NCBI GenBank assembly: GCA_017394475.1
Contig: JAFPYQ010000152.1
Location: 1-5,012 of the forward strand
DNA length: 5,012 nucleotides
Origin: Oscillospiraceae bacterium
Lineage (GTDB): Bacteria > Bacillota > Clostridia > Oscillospirales > Ruminococcaceae
Direction of reading: 5' to 3'
The translations under genes were made by a program, and so were the position numbers. How positions within the stretch are numbered: the stretch's first letter is position 1; each line of letters starts with the position of its first letter. Below are positions 1 through 5,012 of this stretch, piece by piece. A model generated the notes under the pieces. That model did not search any database. It was not told the DNA's origin and worked only from the letters and a program-made list of their open reading frames with translations.

Positions 1-1
1 G

Positions 2-901
2 GATGAGGTGAAGGATATCATAGCATCTGCATTTGAGCGCATTTCGCCCGAGGACAGGGTCAAGACCGAGATAGCCTTTTTCGGCGGAAGCTTCACCGCT
101 ATTGAGAGGGACTATATGACTGCGTTGCTGGACATCGCCTGCGGCTATACCATAAGCTCCCGTGATGACGGGTTCAGGGGCATACGTGTATCCACCCGTC
201 CCGACTGCATAGATGACGAGATACTGGGACTCTTGAAAAAATACGGCGTTACCGCCATAGAGCTGGGCGCTCAGTCTATGGATGACGAGATACTCACCGC
301 AAATTACAGAGGCCATACTTCTGAGGATGTGCGGCGCAGCGCGGCGCTGATAAAGTCCTATGGCTTTGAGATGGGGCTGCAGATGATGACGGGGCTTTAC
401 AGAAGCTCCCCCGAAAAGGATATGGCAACAGGAGAAGCCATTGCAGAGCTTTCACCTGATACGGTGCGGATATATCCCACCGTGATAATCAAAAAAACCG
501 CACTGGGAAGACTTTTTGAGCAGGGAAAATACATCCCCTATCCCTTTGATGAATGTATCAGCGTGTGTGCAAAACTGGTACGGCTTTTTGAGGGAAAGGG
601 CATCCGCATAATACGGCTTGGGCTCCATGCGGAGAGATCGCTTGAGGAAAATATGCTGGGCGGGTTCTATCACCCGTCTATGGGTGAACTGGTGCGTTCG
701 CGCATCATCCGCGACAGGATAGAACAGGAAACAGGTGATACAGGCGGCCATGAGGTGCGCTGCGGGAAGCGCATGATCAGCATGGTCACAGGGAATAAGG
801 GAGCAAACAGAGAGTATTTCGGAGGACGGGTCAGGATAAAGGCAGATATGACCCTGCCCGATGATATGATAATGTGTGACGGCAGGGAACTTGCCCTGTG
901 A
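2..901 (+). CDS. Elp3-like radical SAM protein, C-terminal part (5' partial)
   Basis: This frame is open to the left edge (Asp-Glu are encoded before the GTG at base 8), so the GTG is probably internal and the true start lies outside. Numbering from the GTG-encoded residue, visible family motifs are FFGGSFT (24-30, the glycine-rich SAM-binding strand), VSTRPD (61-66), ELGAQSMDDEIL (85-96), RGHTSEDV (101-108) and MGLQMMTGL (122-130). These match the radical SAM TIM barrel of the Elp3/COG1243 group. The CxxxCxxC iron-sulfur motif should lie just upstream and cannot be checked here. After the barrel there is only a short tail (NKGANREYF region, about 265-273) and no acetyltransferase domain, so this is the short clostridial form rather than true tRNA-modifying Elp3. 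In many Clostridia this gene sits between rnc and smc; here a MATE transporter follows after 27 bases. The substrate is unknown. The family call is firm; the function is not. Confidence 0.85.
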   Translation, partial: DEVKDIIASAFERISPEDRVKTEIAFFGGSFTAIERDYMTALLDIACGYTISSRDDGFRGIRVSTRPDCIDDEILGLLKKYGVTAIELGAQSMDDEILTANYRGHTSEDVRRSAALIKSYGFEMGLQMMTGLYRSSPEKDMATGEAIAELSPDTVRIYPTVIIKKTALGRLFEQGKYIPYPFDECISVCAKLVRLFEGKGIRIIRLGLHAERSLEENMLGGFYHPSMGELVRSRIIRDRIEQETGDTGGHEVRCGKRMISMVTGNKGANREYFGGRVRIKADMTLPDDMIMCDGRELAL

Positions 902-910
902 CGGGAGAAA

Positions 911-918
911 AAGGAAAG
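911..918 (+). promoter_or_regulatory. Ribosome binding site of the MATE gene
   Basis: The purine run AAGGAAAG ends 10 bases before the ATG at 929, within the short gap after the radical SAM stop codon. It supports this ATG as the start. No promoter is visible in the 27-base gap, which suggests co-transcription with the upstream gene. Confidence 0.6.
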
Positions 919-928
919 AAAAGCAGAA

Positions 929-2331
929 ATGGAAACCAAAGAAACCAAAGAAAATATACTGGGTACAGCGTCCGTAGAACAGCTGATGATAAAATTCTCG
1001 GTGCCAAGCATAGTGGCTATGCTTGTAAGTGCGCTGTACAACATAGTTGACCAGTTCTTTATAGGTCAGACAGTAGGCTATCTCGGGAACGCAGCTACAA
1101 ATATCGCCTTTCCCTTTACCACTTCATGCCTTGCATTTTCGCTGCTGCTGGGCATAGGCGGTGCATCCTGCTTCAATCTGAACATGGGCAGGGGCAAAAA
1201 GGACAAGGCGCCTTTTTATGTGGGCAATTCGGCAATGCTGCTGTTCTGCTCGGGGCTTGTCCTCATGGCGGCGACACTGCTGTTCCTGCGCCCTATGCTG
1301 AGGCTTTTCGGCGCTCCCGAAGATGTGCTGCCCTATGCAGTGGACTATGTCAGCATAACCGCTCTGGGTTTCCCGTTCCTTGTGTTTACAGTGGGCGGCT
1401 GTCACCTTGTCCGCGCGGATGGAGCACCTAATATCTCCATGCTGGTGAACCTTACGGGTGCGGTCATAAACACTGTTCTCGATGCACTTTTTGTCATGAA
1501 TTTCCACATGGGCATGAAGGGCGCTGCCATAGCTACCGTGATCGGGCAGGTGGTGTCATCCGTGCTGGTATTCGTATATCTCACACGGTACAAGACCGTT
1601 CACATCGGGCTTGAACATCTGAGACCTCAGTGGAAGGTCATAACTGAAATACTCTCCATCGGTATGGCATCTTTCTTCAATCAGCTGGCAATGATGCTGG
1701 TCAGGTGGTGCTGAACAATTCGCTGAGAAAATACGGTGCCATGTCGGTCTACTGTGATGCAGTCCCCCTGGCGGCAGCGGGAATAATCATGAAGGTCAAT
1801 CAGATACTCTTTTCTGTTGTCATCGGTCTGGGTCAGGGCACACAGCCTATCATATCCTTCAACTACGGCGCCCGTAAATATGACCGCGTGAAGAAAGCCT
1901 ATATTTCCGCATCGGCCGTGGCTTTCGGGTTCTCTCTGGTGGCATTCGCGCTTTTCCAGACCATACCCCGTCAGATAATCGGCATATTCGGTGAGGGCTC
2001 TGATGAATACTTTGCCTTCGGCGAAAGGTATATGAGGGTGTTCCTGTTCTTCGTGTGGCTCGTGGCGCTGCAGCCTGTCACATCCACCTTCTTCACCTCT
2101 ATCGGCAAGGCTGTGAAAGGCATTTTCCTTTCCCTTACAAGGCAGATCATATTTTTCCTGCCGCCGCTGCTTATCCTGCCCCTTTTCATGGGCATAGAGG
2201 GGATAATCTGGACAGGCCCCATCGCCGATCTGCTTTCGGGCGTGGTCACTGTTGTAATGGCAGTGATCGAGTTCAAGGCGATGAAAATGGAGGAACAGCA
2301 GCTTGAACAGAGTGTTCTCGCAGCATCTTGA
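929..2331 (+). pseudogene. MATE-family efflux transporter, interrupted by a single-base frameshift
   Basis: MATE proteins are 12-helix inner-membrane antiporters that export drugs or other organic cations using Na+ or H+ gradients. The N-terminal half (929 to about 1702, 258 residues) has the typical first helix with DQFFIGQTVG (41-50) and the NAATNIAFPF segment (54-63), then the VRADGAPN loop (161-168), NTVLDALFV (181-189) and GMKGAAIATVIGQ (195-207). It then runs out of frame to a TGA at 1712-1714. The C-terminal half continues in another frame from about 1702 to 2331, with LAAAGIIMKVNQIL, GQGTQPIISFNYGARKYDR and several hydrophobic helices. Restoring one C at about 1702 (GTC-CAG-GTG-GTG) joins the halves into 467 residues, normal for the family and closest in style to MepA-like members. 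There is no slippery heptamer, so recoding is unlikely. It is either a real null allele or a sequencing/assembly error. The second ORF is not a separate gene: its apparent GTG start at 1705 lies inside a conserved helix. Confidence 0.85.
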
Positions 2332-2506
2332 ACGTTGTGATACTATGGGATAAACAAGTTCCTGCTCCGGATATCAGTACAGGGGACTATAAACCGTTAT
2401 GGCAAATGACCAGTCCTGCAGGATCATGGGACAGATGATACTGTGTACAGAAAAATATAAACAAAATAATCAGCATAAAATACAAAAAGAGAGAGGAATC
2501 ATTGAA
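2332..2506 (+). other. Intergenic leader upstream of glmM, no confident signal
   Basis: This 175-base gap has no gene I can support. A possible extended -10 (TGATACTAT, 2338-2346) lacks a good -35, and a TATAAA at 2388-2393 also lacks one. The second half (about 2451-2490) is A-rich, as is common in leaders ahead of a ribosome binding site. A 10-base palindrome, TCCTGCAGGA, lies at 2414-2423. No GC-rich hairpin with a T-run follows the MATE gene, so read-through into glmM is possible. Confidence 0.4.
2491..2497 (+). promoter_or_regulatory. Ribosome binding site that fixes the glmM start
   Basis: GAGAGGA ends 9 bases before the ATG at 2507. The frame is open further upstream to an ATG at 2399, but that ATG lacks a good site and the added 36 residues do not resemble GlmM, which begins with the (M)GKYFGTDGFRG motif. 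Confidence 0.8.
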
Positions 2507-3859
2507 ATGGGCAAGTATTTCGGTACAGACGGATTCAGGGGAGAGGCAAATGTGGCTCTCACAGCGGAAAAGGCGTTCAGGGTAGGACGCTTTCTCGGCT
2601 GGTATTACGGGCAGCAGCACCCCGGCAAAAGAGCTGATATCGCAATAGGCAAGGATACAAGAAGATCAAGCTATATGCTGGAATATGCTCTTACAGCAGG
2701 ACTGGTCTCATCGGGAGCGGATGTGTATCTTCTCCATGTCACCACCACTCCTTCCGTTTCCTATGTGGTACGCACCGACGGCTTTGACTGCGGCATCATG
2801 ATAAGCGCATCCCACAATCCCTATTATGATAACGGCATAAAGATAATGCGCGCGAACGGTCAGAAGATAGAGCCTGAGATCGAGGCAAAGATCGAGGCAT
2901 ATATTGACGGTGAGCTGGGGGATATACCCTGTTCAGTCCGTGAGGATATCGGCAGGACGATAGACTATTCACAGGGGCGCAACCGCTATATAGGCTATCT
3001 TATGACCATCCCTTCAAGGGCGTTCAAGAACAGGAAGGTAGGCCTTGACTGTGCAAACGGCGCCTCGAGCAATATCGCAAAGAGCGTATTTGAGGCACTT
3101 GGGGCTGATGTCACCGTTATCAACAACGACCCCGACGGCCTCAATATAAACGAGAATTGCGGCTCCACACACATCGGCGCCATACAGCAGCTTGTCCGTG
3201 AAAAGAAGCTCGATATAGGCTTTGCCTATGACGGCGATGCTGACAGATGCCTGTGCGTGGATGAGAACGGCGATGTCATCGACGGCGATGCCATCATGTA
3301 TATTTGCGGCAAGTATATGAAGGAACAGGGCGTGCTCTCGGAGAATACGGTAGTCACCACCGTAATGAGCAATCTGGGACTTTACAAGGCCTTCGAGCGT
3401 GAGGGCATCGCATACAAGCAGACACCCGTAGGCGATAAATATGTTGCAGAGGAAATGATAAACAACGGCTACGACATAGGCGGCGAGCAGTCAGGTCACA
3501 TCATATTCGGAAAGTATTCCACTACAGGCGATGGCATACTCACATCCATTATGGTGATGCAGTGCATGATAGAAAAGAAGCGCCCCATATCCGAACTCGC
3601 AAGGGAGCTGGAGATATATCCTCAGGTGCTCAAGAACATCAGGGTCACCGATAAAAAGGCAGCTCAGGATGATGCGGATGTAAAGGCAGCAGTAAAGAAA
3701 GCAGCTGATGAACTGGGCAGCAACGGGCGCATACTTGTCCGTGAGAGCGGAACAGAGCCCCTTGTCCGTGTCATGGTAGAGGCGACCACGACAGAACTGT
3801 GCGAAAAGTATACAGACAGCGTGATAGCTGTTATCAAGGAAAAAGGCTACGAAGTGTGA
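2507..3859 (+). CDS. glmM: Phosphoglucosamine mutase GlmM
   Basis: GlmM converts glucosamine-6-phosphate to glucosamine-1-phosphate in the cytoplasm, the step before GlmU in making UDP-GlcNAc for peptidoglycan and other envelope sugars. The protein is 450 residues, the usual family length. It opens with GKYFGTDGFRG (2-12). The catalytic phosphoserine loop is ISASHNP (99-105), with Ser102 at the same position as in E. coli GlmM. The Mg2+ loop is DGDADR (242-247), the sugar-binding loop GEQSGH (326-331), and the phosphate-binding loop RESGTEP (412-418). All four domains of the alpha-D-phosphohexomutase fold are therefore present and intact. The GEQSGH sugar loop and the overall length favour GlmM over phosphomannomutase/phosphoglucomutase paralogues. 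In many Firmicutes glmM follows cdaA and ybbR; here its neighbours are a MATE gene and an FAH-family gene, so that c-di-AMP-linked arrangement is absent. Confidence 0.96.
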   Translation: MGKYFGTDGFRGEANVALTAEKAFRVGRFLGWYYGQQHPGKRADIAIGKDTRRSSYMLEYALTAGLVSSGADVYLLHVTTTPSVSYVVRTDGFDCGIMISASHNPYYDNGIKIMRANGQKIEPEIEAKIEAYIDGELGDIPCSVREDIGRTIDYSQGRNRYIGYLMTIPSRAFKNRKVGLDCANGASSNIAKSVFEALGADVTVINNDPDGLNINENCGSTHIGAIQQLVREKKLDIGFAYDGDADRCLCVDENGDVIDGDAIMYICGKYMKEQGVLSENTVVTTVMSNLGLYKAFEREGIAYKQTPVGDKYVAEEMINNGYDIGGEQSGHIIFGKYSTTGDGILTSIMVMQCMIEKKRPISELARELEIYPQVLKNIRVTDKKAAQDDADVKAAVKKAADELGSNGRILVRESGTEPLVRVMVEATTTELCEKYTDSVIAVIKEKGYEV

Positions 3860-3876
3860 TGAGGGCGTGATGCCCG

Positions 3877-3899
3877 GCGCTGCCCCGGGAAAGCAGCGC
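3877..3899 (+). other. GC-rich hairpin between glmM and the FAH-family gene
   Basis: GCGCTGC (3877-3883) and GCAGCGC (3893-3899) form a perfect 7-base stem with a 9-base loop, extendable by a G-U pair. Only three T bases follow (3900-3902), so it is a poor intrinsic terminator. It may be a weak terminator, an RNA-stabilising stem at the glmM 3' end, or chance. Confidence 0.5.
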
Positions 3900-3943
3900 T
3901 TTGAAGATCTGTTTGCAGGATTCGGGAAAGGTTGGCAATAGGA

Positions 3944-4807
3944 ATGCGGTTATATACGATAAAGCTGCGTGAAACTGAGTATGTGGCAGTGCAGCGGGAA
4001 GACAGGCTGTACAGACTGTGCGATATGGGGCTGGGGTTCAAAGACATGAATGAGCTGATATGCGCAGGAGAAAAGGCTCTGAAAAAGGTGAGGGAGTTTG
4101 ACGGCTATGAGAACATCCTCAGCATCGCGCTGCAGAAGCCGCATATATGCTCTCCCATCGAAAACCCCTTGCAGGATATACTCTGTATCGGCGTCAACTA
4201 TGACGATCACATAAAGGAGACTGCCGATCTGGAAAGCTTTCAGAACAACAAGGCTACGGTCTATTTTTCAAAAAGGGCGAACTTTATCAGCGGTGCCGCC
4301 GATAATATACCCGATTATGACTATGTGAAAAAGCTGGATTACGAGGTGGAGCTGGCGGTGATAATAAACCGTGACCTGCGGAACTACAGGCGCGGCCGTG
4401 ATGCCGATCCCGTATTCGGTTACAGCGTGTTCAATGATGTGAGCGCCAGGGATCTGCAGTTCAGGCATGGTCAGTGGTTCATGGGAAAGAGCCTGGACGG
4501 ATACAGCATCATGGGTCCGTGCATAGTCACTCCCGATGAGGTGGGGGATGTGCAGTCCCTTGATGTGGAGTGCAGGGTGAACGGTGAGGTGCGGCAGCAC
4601 AGCAACACTTCCGTCATGATAACTCCCGTTTATGATGCCATAGAGGAGCTTTCCTCGCTGATGACCCTCAGAGCAGGCACTGTCATCGCCACCGGGACTC
4701 CCGGAGGCGTTGCTATGGGCATGAAGGAGCCTGTGTACCTTAAAAAGGGCGATGTAGTGGAATGTGAGATAGAAAAGCTGGGAAAGATAGTCAATACAGT
4801 GGGCTGA
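3944..4807 (+). CDS. Fumarylacetoacetate hydrolase (FAH)-family protein
   Basis: Members of this family are cytosolic, metal-dependent hydrolases, decarboxylases or isomerases that cleave or rearrange C-C bonds in acylpyruvates and related keto acids. The protein has 287 residues, typical of the two-part bacterial form: a small N-terminal region (about 1-75) and the catalytic beta-roll domain (about 78-287). Visible motifs are the GVNYDDH loop (83-89), the metal ligands Glu134 and Glu136 in DYEVEL plus Asp165 in FNDVSARD, KSLDGYSIMGP (182-192), and the ATGTPGGVAMG loop (249-259). All metal ligands are present, so it should be active. The ATG at 3944 was chosen because family members commonly begin with an (M)RLYTIK-like strand; GGGAAAGG at 3924-3931 lies 12 bases upstream. 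A TTG at 3932 would add four residues and cannot be excluded. The exact substrate cannot be told from sequence. It lies 84 bases after glmM and may be read through from it. Confidence 0.9.
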   Translation: MRLYTIKLRETEYVAVQREDRLYRLCDMGLGFKDMNELICAGEKALKKVREFDGYENILSIALQKPHICSPIENPLQDILCIGVNYDDHIKETADLESFQNNKATVYFSKRANFISGAADNIPDYDYVKKLDYEVELAVIINRDLRNYRRGRDADPVFGYSVFNDVSARDLQFRHGQWFMGKSLDGYSIMGPCIVTPDEVGDVQSLDVECRVNGEVRQHSNTSVMITPVYDAIEELSSLMTLRAGTVIATGTPGGVAMGMKEPVYLKKGDVVECEIEKLGKIVNTVG

Positions 4808-4922
4808 CATCAACGCATTGCTACGGTTTTTTTGCGTCATATTCCGTTCAAAAATTATCGGCATTAAAATATGATCCGAACGGCTCAATTTTGTGCAAAC
4901 TGATGAATATGGCAAAAGGTTA
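4808..4922 (+). other. AT-rich intergenic region with interleaved inverted repeats
   Basis: A run of seven T lies at 4827-4833, but no strong stem precedes it, so a terminator for the FAH-family gene is only possible. Two inverted repeats overlap in an A-B-A'-B' order: TCATATT (4837-4843) with AATATGA (4868-4874), and CCGTTC (4844-4849) with GAACGG (4878-4883). They cannot both form as simple nested hairpins. B/B' is followed by CTCAATTTT, a weak terminator-like tail. No gene is visible here. Confidence 0.55.
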
Positions 4923-4951
4923 TTGAAAATAGGATAATAAACTGATATAAT
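4923..4951 (+). promoter_or_regulatory. Near-consensus sigma-A promoter for the right-edge gene
   Basis: TTGAAA (-35, 4923-4928) and a perfect TATAAT (-10, 4946-4951) are separated by exactly 17 bases. A TG at 4943-4944 gives an extended -10. Transcription should begin near 4957-4960, leaving an untranslated leader of only about 25 bases. This is the strongest promoter in the window and suggests the downstream gene is well expressed and independent of the FAH-family gene. Confidence 0.87.
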
Positions 4952-4966
4952 TAAGTGAGTATTTTT

Positions 4967-4972
4967 AGGAGG
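4967..4972 (+). promoter_or_regulatory. Consensus ribosome binding site of the right-edge gene
   Basis: AGGAGG, the exact Shine-Dalgarno core, ends 9 bases before the ATG at 4982. Spacing is ideal and fixes this start codon. Confidence 0.88.
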
Positions 4973-4981
4973 CGTTGTTTG

Positions 4982-5012
4982 ATGAAGCATATAGTAACTA
5001 TAAACAAGGCAA
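4982..5012 (+). CDS. Start of a gene cut by the right edge; possible SCIFF-type ranthipeptide precursor
   Basis: Only ten codons are visible, reading MKHIVTINKA. The consensus promoter and perfect ribosome binding site just upstream make a real gene start very likely. The peptide resembles, from memory, the conserved leader of SCIFF peptides (six cysteines in about forty-five residues), which commonly begin MKHI-x-T. SCIFF peptides are near-universal in Clostridia and are cross-linked by a partner radical SAM maturase usually encoded next to them. The inferred host group and the strong promoter with a short leader fit such a small peptide gene. The cysteine-rich core is beyond the window, so the product is a hypothesis; the gene start itself is well supported. 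Confidence 0.5.
   Translation, partial: MKHIVTINKA

Noticed and set aside
670..1507. Minus-strand ORFs opposite the radical SAM and MATE genes
   Set aside because: They mirror conserved coding sequence on the + strand and show no family motif or ribosome binding site.
1696..1712. Programmed ribosomal frameshift in the MATE gene
   Set aside because: No X-XXY-YYZ slippery site, no homopolymer and no evident stimulatory hairpin; MATE transporters are not known to use recoding.
1705..2331. The 208-residue ORF as an independent half-transporter gene
   Set aside because: It begins inside a conserved helix, has no plausible ribosome binding site or promoter, and joins exactly to the preceding ORF after a one-base correction.
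2399..2506. N-terminal extension of glmM from an upstream ATG at 2399
   Set aside because: The extra 36 residues do not match the family, the upstream ATG lacks a ribosome binding site, and the ATG at 2507 has a good one and begins the conserved motif.
2332..2506. A glmS-type ribozyme or other riboswitch ahead of glmM
   Set aside because: No recognisable conserved core is present, and the glmS ribozyme controls glmS rather than glmM.
4813..4837. ACGCA/TGCGT hairpin as a rho-independent terminator after the FAH-family gene
   Set aside because: The stem is only five bases and the T-run falls inside the loop rather than after the stem.
4268..4990. Long minus-strand ORF of 240 residues
   Set aside because: It lies antisense to the conserved FAH-family gene and across the promoter region, with His-rich composition typical of a shadow frame and no recognisable domain.

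Overview
The window looks like chromosomal DNA from a Gram-positive anaerobe of the class Clostridia, most likely a Ruminococcus-type member of the Oscillospiraceae. The evidence is indirect: moderate GC, heavy use of ATA (Ile) and AGG/AGA (Arg) codons, purine-rich Shine-Dalgarno sites, a GlmM of Firmicutes length, an Elp3-like radical SAM protein typical of Clostridia, and an AT-rich consensus sigma-A promoter. No rRNA, tRNA, CRISPR array, insertion sequence or phage gene is visible. The genus is an inference.

Layout, all on the + strand: (1) bases 2-901, the C-terminal part of an Elp3-like radical SAM protein cut by the left edge; (2) bases 929-2331, a MATE-family multidrug/cation exporter whose reading frame is broken by one missing base near 1702, so it reads as two ORFs that join into a normal 467-residue protein if one C is restored; (3) a 175-base gap with no convincing gene or terminator; (4) bases 2507-3859, glmM (phosphoglucosamine mutase), complete with all catalytic motifs; (5) a short gap holding a GC-rich hairpin; (6) bases 3944-4807, a fumarylacetoacetate hydrolase (FAH)-family protein, complete with metal ligands; (7) an AT-rich gap with interleaved inverted repeats, then a near-perfect sigma-A promoter, a perfect AGGAGG ribosome binding site, and the first ten codons of a gene cut by the right edge.

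The genes do not form one pathway. The radical SAM gene and the MATE gene are 27 bases apart and are probably co-transcribed. GlmM makes glucosamine-1-phosphate for UDP-GlcNAc and peptidoglycan; FAH-family enzymes act on small keto acids or acylpyruvates. The FAH gene may be read through from glmM. The last gene clearly has its own promoter. Its visible start (MKHIVTINKA) resembles, from memory, the leader of SCIFF peptides, the ranthipeptide precursors widespread in Clostridia. This is the most interesting lead in the window, but the cysteine-rich core that would prove it lies outside.

The backbone is mostly ordinary housekeeping and accessory sequence. The points worth a second look are the MATE frameshift, the right-edge gene with its strong promoter, and the mutually exclusive repeats upstream of it.
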